Assembly (NCBI RefSeq): GCF_021083185.1
Contig: NZ_JAIGQB010000014.1
Coordinates: forward strand, 1 to 62,790
Length of the DNA: 62,790 bases
Reading direction: 5' to 3'
Source: Nocardioides furvisabuli
GTDB lineage: Bacteria > Actinomycetota > Actinomycetes > Propionibacteriales > Nocardioidaceae
Shown here: positions 40,851 to 49,714 of the stretch, piece by piece
Layout: every line of letters starts with the position of its first letter
How positions within the stretch are numbered: position 1 is the stretch's first letter
Made by a program: the position numbers and the translations under genes
Notes under the pieces: generated by a model
The model's input: only the letters and a program-made list of their open reading frames with translations
Told to the model about the DNA's origin: nothing
The model's database searches: none

Positions 40851-41743
40851 TGGTCCTCCTGGGTGTCCGGGGCCGGGACGTCCGCCGTGAGGTCGTCGTT
40901 CCCGCTGCCGCCATCTTCGTCTGGCGGCGGGGCGCCGTCGAATTCGTCGTTGATCTCCACGTCGCCGTCCTCCGCGCCGGTCCAGCGCACGGTCAGCTCG
41001 CCCAGCGGTGTGACCTGGTCGAAGGACACCGCGCCCTCGCGGAAGAGCTCGAGGAGCGAGAGGAAGCGCGCGACCGTCGTGAGTCGGTCCGGCGAGTCAC
41101 CGCACAACGCGCGGAAGGTCATCGTCCCGGTGCGCCGCAGCCGGTCGACGACCAGCTGCGCCTGCTCGCGCACGCTGACCTTGGCCGCGTGGATGTGGTG
41201 CAGCGAGACCTCCAGCACCGGCTTGGGCTCCATCGCCCTGGCCGCGAGCTGCGCGAACTGCTCGAGGCCGATCCCGATGAGGACCTCGGGCAGCAGCGTG
41301 GCGAAGCGCTCCTCGAGCCCGACCGCGCGCGGGTGGCTGCGCGACTCCGAGGCGATGCGCTCCTCGAGCACCGAGGCCACGAGCTTGAAGGCGCGGTACT
41401 GCATCAGCCGCGCGAAGAGCAGGTCGCGCGCCTCGAGGAGCGCGAGGTCCTCCTCGTCCTCGACGTCGCCCTGGGGGAGAAGGCGCGCAGCTTTGAGGTC
41501 GAGCAGGGTCGCGGCGACGACGAGGAAGGACGTCGTCTGCTCGAGGTCCCACGCACCGCCGAGGTTCTTGACGTGCGCGATGAACTCGTCGGTGACCTGC
41601 GACAGCGCGACCTCGGTGATGTCGAGCTTGTGCTTGGCGATCAGCCCCAGCAGCAGGTCGAAGGGTCCCTCGAAGTTGTCCAGGCGTACGGCGAACGCCG
41701 GGGTCTCGCTCCCCGGCTCGGCGAGGTCGGTGGCGCCGCTCAC
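40847..41743 (-). CDS. scpA: Segregation and condensation protein A
   Basis: The 298-aa kleisin has the N-terminal signature LDNFEGPFDLLLGLIAKHKLDI and a C-terminal winged helix (TFRALCGD ... VARFLSLLELFREGAV), followed by an acidic tail rich in Asp and Glu. It bridges the SMC heads and holds ScpB. GTG 41743 overlaps the preceding small gene (GTGA). The SMC gene is not in the window. Confidence 0.95.
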   Translation of the reverse strand: MSGATDLAEPGSETPAFAVRLDNFEGPFDLLLGLIAKHKLDITEVALSQVTDEFIAHVKNLGGAWDLEQTTSFLVVAATLLDLKAARLLPQGDVEDEEDLALLEARDLLFARLMQYRAFKLVASVLEERIASESRSHPRAVGLEERFATLLPEVLIGIGLEQFAQLAARAMEPKPVLEVSLHHIHAAKVSVREQAQLVVDRLRRTGTMTFRALCGDSPDRLTTVARFLSLLELFREGAVSFDQVTPLGELTVRWTGAEDGDVEINDEFDGAPPPDEDGGSGNDDLTADVPAPDTQEDQ

Positions 41744-42075
41744 TCGTCCAGCAGTCGCTGGACCAGAGGGCTCTCGACGCCCTGCGCCTCGAGGTCGGCC
41801 AGCACCAGGGCCAGCGCCTCGCGCACCAGGCGCCCGCGGTCGACGGCGAGGCCGTGCTCGCGGCGCAGGGTGAGCCGGGCGTGCTCGATGTCGAGGAGCT
41901 CGTCGGCGGTGACGTAGACGGTCATCTTCTCGTCGTGGCGGATCCGCCCGCTCGGCCGCTTCGGACCGGACTCGGCCTCGTCGGCGACCGCACGCACGCG
42001 GCGCGGGCGCTCGGCGGGGGTCGACTCGGAGTCGGAGGTCGGCCGGAACAGGTCGTCCGCGGCCGGCATGCTCAC
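41740..42075 (-). CDS. Ribbon-helix-helix-like protein between parA and scpA
   Basis: A 111-aa protein with a disordered N-terminus and a C-terminal segment KMTVYVTADELLDIEHARL plus RGRLVREALALVLADLE, which looks like a ribbon-helix-helix DNA-binding fold (strand then two helices). GTG 42075 overlaps the parA stop; ATG 42069 is almost equivalent. Such small proteins adjoin parA-scpAB in many actinobacteria. It might be the DNA-binding or regulatory partner of the ParA-like ATPase; this is inference from fold and position. Confidence 0.7.
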   Translation of the reverse strand: MSMPAADDLFRPTSDSESTPAERPRRVRAVADEAESGPKRPSGRIRHDEKMTVYVTADELLDIEHARLTLRREHGLAVDRGRLVREALALVLADLEAQGVESPLVQRLLDE

Positions 42076-43094
42076 TCGGCGGGCCACCGGGTGAGCACCT
42101 CCCTCGCGAGCTGGCGGTAGGCGTCGGCACCGGTCGAGGACGAGGCGTACGACGTGATGGGCTCCCCGGCGACGGTGGCGTCGGAGAACTTCACCGTGCG
42201 GCGGATGACGGTGTGGAAGACGGTGTCGCCCCATGCCGAGACCAGGCGCTCCATCACCTCGCGGCTGTGGAGCGTGCGCCCGTCGAACATGGTGCCGAGG
42301 ACACCGTCGATCTCGAGCTTGGGGTTGAGCCGCTCGCGGACCTTGTCGATCGTCGTCTTGAGCAGCGCCACGCCGCGGAGCGCGAAGTACTCGCACTCCA
42401 GCGGGACGATGACGCCGTCGGAAGCGGTCAGGGCGTTGACCGTCAGCAGGCCGAGCGAGGGCTGGCAGTCGATGAGGATGACGTCGTAGTGCGCGAGCGC
42501 GGGGGCCAGCACGCGCTGGAGGGTCTGCTCGCGCGCCACCTCGTGCACCAGCTGCACCTCGGCGGCCGAGAGGTCGATGTTGGACGGCAGGAGGTCCATG
42601 CCTTCGATGCCGGACGGCACCACGACCTCGTCGAGGGTGGTCTCGCGGTCCATCAGCAGGTTGTAGATGGTGGCGTCCATCTCGTGGGGGTTGAGGCCCA
42701 GGCCGACCGACAGCGACCCCTGCGGGTCGAAGTCGACCAGCAGCACCTTGCGGCCGAACTCGGCCAGCGAGGCACCGAGGTTGATCGTGGTGGTGGTCTT
42801 GCCGACGCCGCCCTTCTGGTTGCACATCGACACCACGCGCGCACCGCCGTGACCGGTGAGCGGGGCCGGGTCCGGGAACACCGGCATCGGGCGCCCCGTG
42901 GGACCGAGCGGCACCACGGCGGACGGCTGGGTGTCCGCCTCGGCGATCGGTCGTTCGAAGGGGATCGGCTGCGTCACGTCGTACTCGTCTCGAGATGGGG
43001 GGGCGGGTTGCTGCGGCTGGGGTGGTCGGACGAGAGGAGGCATCTCGGAGGCACTGCTGCCGAAGTCGTGACCGGGACGTCCCGCACTGCTCAT
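42072..43094 (-). CDS. ParA-family ATPase
   Basis: The 340-aa protein has an 80-residue proline-rich N-terminal extension, then a ParA/Soj domain with the deviant Walker A QKGGVGKTTTTINLG, a VDFDPQGSLS motif and ILIDCQPSLG. No parB follows; instead it precedes the RHH protein and scpA. It is the homologue position of the second actinobacterial ParA (as in Mycobacterium next to scpA), not the origin-proximal parAB pair. A role with condensin or cell polarity is likely. Confidence 0.9.
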   Translation of the reverse strand: MSSAGRPGHDFGSSASEMPPLVRPPQPQQPAPPSRDEYDVTQPIPFERPIAEADTQPSAVVPLGPTGRPMPVFPDPAPLTGHGGARVVSMCNQKGGVGKTTTTINLGASLAEFGRKVLLVDFDPQGSLSVGLGLNPHEMDATIYNLLMDRETTLDEVVVPSGIEGMDLLPSNIDLSAAEVQLVHEVAREQTLQRVLAPALAHYDVILIDCQPSLGLLTVNALTASDGVIVPLECEYFALRGVALLKTTIDKVRERLNPKLEIDGVLGTMFDGRTLHSREVMERLVSAWGDTVFHTVIRRTVKFSDATVAGEPITSYASSSTGADAYRQLAREVLTRWPAE

Positions 43095-43271
43095 GTCCGC
43101 TCCTCGTCGCTTCGGTCGTGCATCGACCTGGAACCCGATTGGACCATGCCGGACCCGTTCGACTTTGTCGACACGTCGACACGTCCCGCACCACTTCGTG
43201 GCAGGTCCGGGATCGGCCCGGGCCGTGTCGCGCGGACTCTAGCCGTTGCGCGGCGGTTGCGACCAACCTGG

Positions 43272-44114
43272 CTAGGCACACCCGTCCTGGCGCTCCGCGA
43301 GCTCCCTCGCGGTCCCGCTCGCCGCCTCGTAGTCGTCGAGGTCCTTGACGCCGCGCCGCCAGCTGGCCAGCCACATCTCCGTGGCCTGCTGGGGCGTCAT
43401 CTGCCCCAGCCGCAGCATGTCCATGTGGCGGATGTGCTCCTCCCACGTGGCGACCGACACCCGCGCTGCCTGGAGCGCGCGGACCGCTGCCTGCACCTCG
43501 CGCGCACACGCCGGCAGGGCCCGGGCGCCTCGCGCCAGCAGCGCCGGACCGGGGCAGTCCACCCCCTCGGTGCGGAGCACGGCGAGGGACTCGTCGAACT
43601 CGCCCACCCGGCGCTGCGCGCCCACCCGGGTCCTCTCCCAGAACTCCGTCGCCTGTCGCAGGGTGATCTCCCCGACGACGAGCTTGTTCATGGCACCCAC
43701 GTGCACCTGCCACTGGTCCAGGGCGGGCCGGGCTGTCGCCAAGGTCTCCTGGAGGCCCTCCTGCGCGCGCACGCACCGGGCGAGCCGTGACCGGCGGCCT
43801 TGCTCGGTGCCGGCGAGCGGCGTCGGCGTGGACGCGACGCTGGCGCGGGCCGCTCGCGGAGCGTCGTCGGCGGCGTCCCGGGCGTCGTCCTCGTCGCCAC
43901 CGAACGCCGTCCAGACCAGGACCAGCAGCAGCGCGGTGACGGCGCCTGCCAGTCCGGCCGCGACGAGTGCCCCGGTCCCACCGGCCTGCCAACCCGCGTC
44001 TGGCGACTCGGGCCAGTCGTCCGCGCCGGTCTCGTCGTACGGCTCCTCGTCCGGCTCGACCTCGAACCCGTCCTCGGGGTGGTCGTCGTGCTGGTCCTCG
44101 TGCTCGTCGTTCAT
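43272..44114 (-). CDS. Hypothetical membrane protein with an internal repeat
   Basis: A 280-aa protein with a very acidic cytoplasmic N-terminus (residues 1-45), one membrane helix (about 48-70) and an extracytoplasmic helical domain. Two similar segments are visible: WQVHVGAMNKLVVGEITL and WEEHIRHMDMLRLGQMTP, each followed by a QATE(F/M)W stretch, so the domain is an internal duplication. Three cysteines (in RCVRAQ, VDCPG and PACAR) plus one at the C-terminus could form disulfides. No family or function is recognised. Confidence 0.7.
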   Translation of the reverse strand: MNDEHEDQHDDHPEDGFEVEPDEEPYDETGADDWPESPDAGWQAGGTGALVAAGLAGAVTALLLVLVWTAFGGDEDDARDAADDAPRAARASVASTPTPLAGTEQGRRSRLARCVRAQEGLQETLATARPALDQWQVHVGAMNKLVVGEITLRQATEFWERTRVGAQRRVGEFDESLAVLRTEGVDCPGPALLARGARALPACAREVQAAVRALQAARVSVATWEEHIRHMDMLRLGQMTPQQATEMWLASWRRGVKDLDDYEAASGTARELAERQDGCA

Positions 44115-44231
44115 CCTGCACCCCCGGGAGCGGTCGCCACTTTCTTCGGACGATACGGCGGGTCCTTTACCTTCTCGGCCCCAAAATCGGGGAGGTGCAC
44201 GACCGCGTCCACCCCTGGGGGGGAACGGCCC

Positions 44232-46856
44232 TCACACGTCGCCGAGGCGCCGCATCGCGACCGTCGCCAGCACCAGCTCACCGGCGCTGTCGGTGGCGTC
44301 GCAGTCGACGACGGCCTCGATCACCCAGTCGTGGTCGCCCTCGGGGTCGTGGATCGTCTGGCGTACGTCACGCAGCCGGGCCTCGGTGCCCTCCTCGGCC
44401 CCCACCGGCTCGCCGATCCGCTCCTCCCCCACGACGAGCAGGTCCGGACCGCGGGCGTCCGCGTCGGTCAGCACCCGGTCGTGCTCGGCGTAGTAGGCCT
44501 CGAGCGCCTCGTCCCACACGGACCGGCCGACGACGACCTGCCGCGGCGGGTCGGTGCGGTCCGCGGCTGCCCGCTCGAGGCGGACCAGGACATCGAGGTC
44601 GTCGCGGGAGACCGCGTCCACGCGTGCCCACATCGCGTTGCGCAGCATGACCCGGAAGGGGCGCTCCTGCCGCGTGAGCGGGCGCGGCGGGGGCGGCGGC
44701 TCGTGGTGCGATACCGCGCCCGGCGCGTGCGCCGGGTCTGACAGCGCCTCCCACTCGTCGAGCAGCGAGGAGTCGGTCTGGCGCACCGTCTCCCCCAACC
44801 ACTCGATGACGTCCTCCACCTCCGGAGCACGGTGCGCCTCGGGCACCGAGTGGCGCAGCGTCCGATAGGCGTCGGTGAGGTAGCGCAGCACCAGGCCCTC
44901 GGAGCGGGCGAGCTGGTAGCGGCCGACGAAGTCGGTGAACCCCATCCCGTTCTCCCACATCTCCCGCACCACCGACTTCGGCCCCAGGGCGTCGTCGGGG
45001 AGCCAGGGGTGGGTCTGCTGGTAGGTCGCGTAGAGCGCCTCGAGAAGCTCGCGCAGCGGTTGCGGCCAGGTGATCTCCTCGAGCAGCGCCATCCGCTCGT
45101 CGTACTCCAGCCCGTCGGCCTTCATCTCACCGATCGCCTGGCCGCGGGCGGCGTGCTGCTGGGCCATCAGGATCTGCCGCGGCGCCTCGAGGACGGACTC
45201 GACGATCGAGACGACGTCGAGGCCGTAGGTCTCCGACTCGGGGTCGAGCACGTCGAAGGCGGCCAGCGCGAAGTGCGCGAGCGGCTGGTTGATCGCGAAG
45301 TCCTCGGGCAGGTCGACCGCGAGGACGTAGCGGCGCCCGAAGCTGTCGACCTCGGGCAACCGCGTGACGATGCCCGTGCGCACGAGCGAGCGCGACAGGC
45401 GCAGGGCACGCCGGGCCAGCCGGAGCTGGGCGCGGCGCTCCTCGTGGTTGTCGGTGACCAGACGACGCATCACCGCGAAGGCGTCCTCCTCGCGCGACAC
45501 GACGTTGACCAGCATCGAGTTGTCGACCTTCATCCGGCTGCTCAGCCGCTCCGGCAGGCCGGCGACGAGCTTGTCGAAGGTCTGCTCGGTCCACACCACC
45601 GTGCCCTCGGGTGCCTTCTTGAGCTGGGCCTTGGACTTCTTCTTCCCGGCCGCGACCCGCGCGGCCGACTTGGCCTTGGCCTGCTCGTTCTCGATGACGA
45701 AGTCCGGTGCCTGCACGACGACGTAGCCGGCCGTGTCGTAGCCCGCACGGCCCGCGCGGCCGGCGATCTGCTGGAACTCCCGCGTCCGCAGCACCCGCTG
45801 CCGGGTGCCGTCGAACTTGGCCAGCCCGGTGAAGAGCACGGTGCGGATCGGCACGTTGATGCCCACGCCGAGCGTGTCGGTGCCGCAGATGACCCGGAGC
45901 AGCCCGGCCTGGGCGAGCGTCTCGACGAGCCGGCGGTACTTCGGCAGCATGCCCGCGTGGTGGACGCCGATGCCGCTGCGCACCATCCGCGACAGCGTCT
46001 TGCCGAAGCCCGTGCCGAACCGGAAGCCACCGATGCGCTCGGCGATCGCGTCCTTGTCGACCTTCAGTCCCCCGCCGCTGGCCGCGAGCCGCGACTTGAG
46101 CAGGTTGGTCGCGTGCTCGACGGCGGCCGCCTGGGTGAAGTGGACGACGTAGACGGGGTCCTGGCCGGTCGTCACGAGCTCCTCGAGGGTGTCGTCGAGC
46201 GGCTCCATCGACCAGCGGAAGCTCAACGGCACGGGGCGCTCGGCGTCGTCCACCACCGCGGTGTCGCGGCCGGTGCGCCGTTCGAGGTCCTCGACGAAGA
46301 AGGAGACGTCGCCCAGGGTGGCAGACATCAGCAGGAACTGGGCGTCGACGAGCTCCAGCAGCGGCACCTGCCAGGCCCAGCCGCGATCGTGCTCGGAGTA
46401 GAAGTGGAACTCGTCCATCACGACCAGGCCGACGTCGGCGCCGCGGCCCTCGCGCAGCGCGATGTTGGCCAGCACCTCGGCGGTGCAGCAGATGATCGGG
46501 GCGTCGGGGTTCACGGCCGCGTCACCGGTGAGCATTCCGACGTTGTCGGCGCCGAAGACCTCGATGAGGGCGAAGAACTTCTCGCTCACCAGCGCCTTGA
46601 TGGGCGCTGTGTAGAAGCTGACCTTGTCCTGTGCGAGCGCTGCCACGTGGGCGCCGATGGCGACCAGCGACTTCCCCGACCCGGTGGGCGTCGCGAGGAT
46701 CACGTGGTTGCCGCCGAGCAGCTCGATGACCGCCTCGTCCTGGTGCGGGTAGAGGTCCAGCCCCTGGTCGACCACCCAGCCGGTGAAGGCGTCGTAGACG
46801 GCGTCCGGGTCGGCGCCCGTCGGCACCCGGGTGTCGAGTCGTACGGCGTCCGGCAT
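44232..46856 (-). CDS. Ski2-like DEAD/DEAH-box helicase with DUF3516-type C-terminus
   Basis: An 874-aa helicase: Walker A ATPTGSGKSLVA near residue 60, VVMDEFHFYS (DEFH box), LLMSATLGD, a second RecA domain with FQQIAGRAGRAGYDTAGYV, and about 380 C-terminal residues of the DUF3516 kind. The lysine-rich insert (AAGKKKSKAQLKKAPEG) is typical. It probably unwinds RNA, as in other Ski2-like enzymes; substrates are unknown. ATG 46856 is preferred over TTG 46868. Confidence 0.88.
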   Translation of the reverse strand: MPDAVRLDTRVPTGADPDAVYDAFTGWVVDQGLDLYPHQDEAVIELLGGNHVILATPTGSGKSLVAIGAHVAALAQDKVSFYTAPIKALVSEKFFALIEVFGADNVGMLTGDAAVNPDAPIICCTAEVLANIALREGRGADVGLVVMDEFHFYSEHDRGWAWQVPLLELVDAQFLLMSATLGDVSFFVEDLERRTGRDTAVVDDAERPVPLSFRWSMEPLDDTLEELVTTGQDPVYVVHFTQAAAVEHATNLLKSRLAASGGGLKVDKDAIAERIGGFRFGTGFGKTLSRMVRSGIGVHHAGMLPKYRRLVETLAQAGLLRVICGTDTLGVGINVPIRTVLFTGLAKFDGTRQRVLRTREFQQIAGRAGRAGYDTAGYVVVQAPDFVIENEQAKAKSAARVAAGKKKSKAQLKKAPEGTVVWTEQTFDKLVAGLPERLSSRMKVDNSMLVNVVSREEDAFAVMRRLVTDNHEERRAQLRLARRALRLSRSLVRTGIVTRLPEVDSFGRRYVLAVDLPEDFAINQPLAHFALAAFDVLDPESETYGLDVVSIVESVLEAPRQILMAQQHAARGQAIGEMKADGLEYDERMALLEEITWPQPLRELLEALYATYQQTHPWLPDDALGPKSVVREMWENGMGFTDFVGRYQLARSEGLVLRYLTDAYRTLRHSVPEAHRAPEVEDVIEWLGETVRQTDSSLLDEWEALSDPAHAPGAVSHHEPPPPPRPLTRQERPFRVMLRNAMWARVDAVSRDDLDVLVRLERAAADRTDPPRQVVVGRSVWDEALEAYYAEHDRVLTDADARGPDLLVVGEERIGEPVGAEEGTEARLRDVRQTIHDPEGDHDWVIEAVVDCDATDSAGELVLATVAMRRLGDV

Positions 46857-46903
46857 GCCTCGATCCAACCACCTGTGCCCCGGCGTGCCGGGGCCGGAGG
46901 CGC

Positions 46904-47836
46904 TCAGCCGCGCGCGCGGGGGTGCGCGGTCGCGAAGACCTCGCGCAGGTTGTCGACCGTGACGAGCGTGTAGACCTGCGTCGTCGTCACGGAGGCGTGG
47001 CCGAGCAGCTCCTGCACCACGCGCACGTCTGCGCCGCCGTCGAGCAGGTGCGTGGCGAAGGAGTGGCGCATCGTGTGCGGCGAGACCGAGGCGGTCACGC
47101 CCGCCCGCTCGGCGGCCTTCACCAGCACCGCCCAGGCGCTCTGGCGCGAGAGCCGCCCGCCCCGCGAGTTGAGGAACAGGGCGGGACCTCCGCGTCCGGT
47201 GCCGACGAGCTCTGGGCGCGCCCGCGTGACGTAGGCCTCCACCGCGTCGCGGGCATAGCCGCCGACCGGCACCAGCCGCTCCTTGCCCCCCTTGCCGCGC
47301 AGCAGGACCGTGCCGTCGACCTGGTCGAGGTCGTCGACGTCGAGGCCCACCGCCTCGGAGATCCGCGCACCCGTGCCGTAGAGCACCTCCAGCAGCGCAC
47401 GATCACGCAGCGCGAGCACCGTGTCGGGCGCGCCAGCCGCCTCCAGGATGGCCTCCACGTCCGACAGCGGCAGTGCCTTGGGCAGCCGCTTCGCCGGGGT
47501 GGGTGGCTTCACCGCCGCCGCCGGGTCGGCGAGTGCGAGCCCGTCGGAGACCGTGAACTTGTGGAAGCCGCGCACGGCCACGACCGTGCGCGCGGCCGAG
47601 GTCGCGCTCAGCGGCGGGTGGGCGTCGCTGCCCTCGCGCAGGCTGACCAGGAACGCGGACACCGTGGCCTCGGTGATCGCGTCCAGGTCGTCGATGCCCT
47701 CGCCGGTCAGGAACTCGTCGTAGCGCCCCAGGTCACGGCGGTAGGAGCTGAGCGTGTTGGCGGCCAGCCCGCGCTCGACCGCGAGGTGGTCGAGGTACGT
47801 GCGCACCGCCCGCCGCAGCGTGACCCCAGGGCTCAC
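46904..47836 (-). CDS. xerD: Tyrosine recombinase XerD
   Basis: A 310-aa Xer recombinase with the core-binding domain (residues 1-100) and a catalytic domain showing GTGARISEAVGL (Arg), HTMRHSFATHLLDGG (His-x-x-Arg), ELLGHASVTTTQVYT (His and the Tyr nucleophile). It resolves chromosome dimers at dif together with XerC or alone. GTG 47836 overlaps the ald stop. The chromosomal position near ald and pyrG matches other actinobacteria, so it is not part of the ICE. Confidence 0.93.
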   Translation of the reverse strand: MSPGVTLRRAVRTYLDHLAVERGLAANTLSSYRRDLGRYDEFLTGEGIDDLDAITEATVSAFLVSLREGSDAHPPLSATSAARTVVAVRGFHKFTVSDGLALADPAAAVKPPTPAKRLPKALPLSDVEAILEAAGAPDTVLALRDRALLEVLYGTGARISEAVGLDVDDLDQVDGTVLLRGKGGKERLVPVGGYARDAVEAYVTRARPELVGTGRGGPALFLNSRGGRLSRQSAWAVLVKAAERAGVTASVSPHTMRHSFATHLLDGGADVRVVQELLGHASVTTTQVYTLVTVDNLREVFATAHPRARG

Positions 47837-48948
47837 GCCAGGACGCTGTCGAGGCCCACCGAGTCGATGCCGACGGCGGTGCCGACCGGAGCGTTGGTGA
47901 GCTGCCCGTCGTGGGTGTTGAGGCCCAGCGCCAGGTTCGGGTCGTCGCGCAGTGCCTGCGCCCAGCCCTTGTCGGCCAGCGCGACGGCGTAGGGCAGCGT
48001 GGCGTTGGTCAGGGCGTACGTCGAGGTGTTGGGCACCGCGCCGGGCATGTTGGCCACGCAGTAGAAGACCGAGTTGTGGACCTCGTAGGTCGGGTCGTCG
48101 TGCGTGGTGGCGTGGGAGTCCTCGAAGCAGCCGCCCTGGTCGATCGCGATGTCGACGAGCACCGAGCCGGGCTTCATCCGCGAGACCAGCTCGTTGGTGA
48201 CCAGCTTGGGCGCCGCAGCACCGGGGATCAGCACCGCGCCGATCACCATGTCGGCCTCCATCACCTGCTGCTCGATCGCGAGCTTGGAGGAGGCGAGGCC
48301 GTGCACCCGGTTGTTGTAGCGCCAGAACGACATCCGCAGCTTGTCGAGGTCGGTGTCCAGGAGCGTGACGTCCGCGCCCATGCCGAGGGCGATGTTGGCG
48401 GCGTTCTGGCCGGAGACGCCGGCGCCGATGATGACGACCTTGGCGTTGGCCACGCCACCGACGCCACCCATGAGCACGCCGCGCCCGCCGTTGGCCTTCA
48501 TCAGCGAGTACGCCCCGACCTGGGGCGCGAGGCAGCCCGCGACCTCGGACATCGGGTAGAGCAGCGGAAGGCTGCCGGAGGGGAGCTGGACCGTCTCGTA
48601 GGCGATGGCGGTGACCTTGCGCGCCATCAGCTCCTCGGTCAGGGGCTTGTCGGCGGCGAGGTGGAGGTAGGTGAAGAGGGTCTGGCCCTCCCGCATCCGG
48701 TGGTACTCCTCGGCGACGGGCTCCTTGACCTTGAGGACCATGTCGGCGCTGCCCCACACGTCGTCGGCCGTGTCGAGCATGGTCGCGCCGGCGGCGACGT
48801 ACTCCTCGTCGGGGATCTGCGACCCCTCGCCGGCGGACTTCTCGACCACGACGTCGTGACCGTGCTGGACCAGCTCATGCACGCCGATCGGGGTCAGGGC
48901 CACGCGGTACTCGCGGTTCTTGACTTCCTTGGGTACGCCGACCTTCAT
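47833..48948 (-). CDS. ald: Alanine dehydrogenase
   Basis: The 371-aa enzyme begins MKVGVPKEVKNREYRVALTP, the family signature, with an NAD-binding GAGVSGQNAANIALGMGADV near residue 173 and a VDIAIDQGGC catalytic segment. It interconverts L-alanine and pyruvate plus ammonia using NAD. Full length, no defects. It shares a coupled start-stop with xerD downstream. Confidence 0.96.
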   Translation of the reverse strand: MKVGVPKEVKNREYRVALTPIGVHELVQHGHDVVVEKSAGEGSQIPDEEYVAAGATMLDTADDVWGSADMVLKVKEPVAEEYHRMREGQTLFTYLHLAADKPLTEELMARKVTAIAYETVQLPSGSLPLLYPMSEVAGCLAPQVGAYSLMKANGGRGVLMGGVGGVANAKVVIIGAGVSGQNAANIALGMGADVTLLDTDLDKLRMSFWRYNNRVHGLASSKLAIEQQVMEADMVIGAVLIPGAAAPKLVTNELVSRMKPGSVLVDIAIDQGGCFEDSHATTHDDPTYEVHNSVFYCVANMPGAVPNTSTYALTNATLPYAVALADKGWAQALRDDPNLALGLNTHDGQLTNAPVGTAVGIDSVGLDSVLA

Positions 48949-49026
48949 GCCTAGCTCCTCATGGTCCGGGGGCGCACGACTGTGTGTCGCCCCTCACAGC
49001 GGGAGCGAGACTACTCCCGCAGGAGG

Positions 49027-49668
49027 TCAGTGCGCCTCCAGGGTCCCCCGCTGCCGGAGCACCTCGTAGGCGAGCACGGCCTGGGCGAGCGGACCCTGCC
49101 GGACCCGGCCCTGCAGCACCGCCTCGAGCAGGTCGGCGACGGGAGTCCAGAAGACCTCCATCTCGGCCTCCTCGTGCCGCATCTCGAAGTTCCCACGGGG
49201 CGCGTGCGAGAGCCCGCGCGCGAGGAAGATGTCGTGGACCTCGTCGCTGATCCCTGCGCTGGACCACGTGCTCAGCAGCAGCCGCCACTCCGCCGCCTCG
49301 AGCTCGACCTCCTCGCGCAGCTCGCGCTTCGCGGTCTCGACGGGCGGCTCGTCCGCGGCATCGCGCAGGCCCGCGGGCAGCTCGACGAACTCGTGGCCGC
49401 TGGTGTGCCGGTACTGCCGCAGGCACACGACCCGGTCGTGCTCGTCGACGGCCATCACGATGACCGCGCCCGGGTGCTCGAGGCTGATCCGGCTGAACTG
49501 CTCGGGGTGCTCGGGGTGCTCGGGGCGGGTGATGACGTCCTCGCGCAACGCCACCACCCAGTCGTCGCGATGGAGGTAGCGGCTGGAGACCACCGGCCAG
49601 GACATCGGCCGGTCCGCGGGCAGCTCGGCAGGAGGAGTTGCGGGCACAGCGCCGTCCGGGGTGACCAT
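49027..49668 (-). CDS. Nudix hydrolase (ADP-ribose pyrophosphatase-like)
   Basis: The 213-aa protein has a Nudix box beginning GLRDAADEPPVETAKRE and continuing with LREEVELEA, matching GX5EX7REUXEEXGU except for the penultimate Gly. The strand before it (VVCLRQYRHTSGHEFVELPAG) is typical of ADP-ribose pyrophosphatases, which hydrolyse ADP-ribose to AMP and ribose-5-phosphate. ATG 49668 is chosen; a longer frame would enter the divergent pepN start. Mycobacterium has a homologue in the same place before pyrG. Confidence 0.9.
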   Translation of the reverse strand: MVTPDGAVPATPPAELPADRPMSWPVVSSRYLHRDDWVVALREDVITRPEHPEHPEQFSRISLEHPGAVIVMAVDEHDRVVCLRQYRHTSGHEFVELPAGLRDAADEPPVETAKRELREEVELEAAEWRLLLSTWSSAGISDEVHDIFLARGLSHAPRGNFEMRHEEAEMEVFWTPVADLLEAVLQGRVRQGPLAQAVLAYEVLRQRGTLEAH

Positions 49669-49714
49669 GCCCCGAACGCTAGCGCGGATGGACACGGTGA
49701 GTACGGTCACCCTC

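Noticed and set aside
42072..43094. Origin-proximal parAB locus
   Set aside because: No parB, parS-like 16-mers, dnaA or gidB nearby; the neighbours are scpA and scpB.
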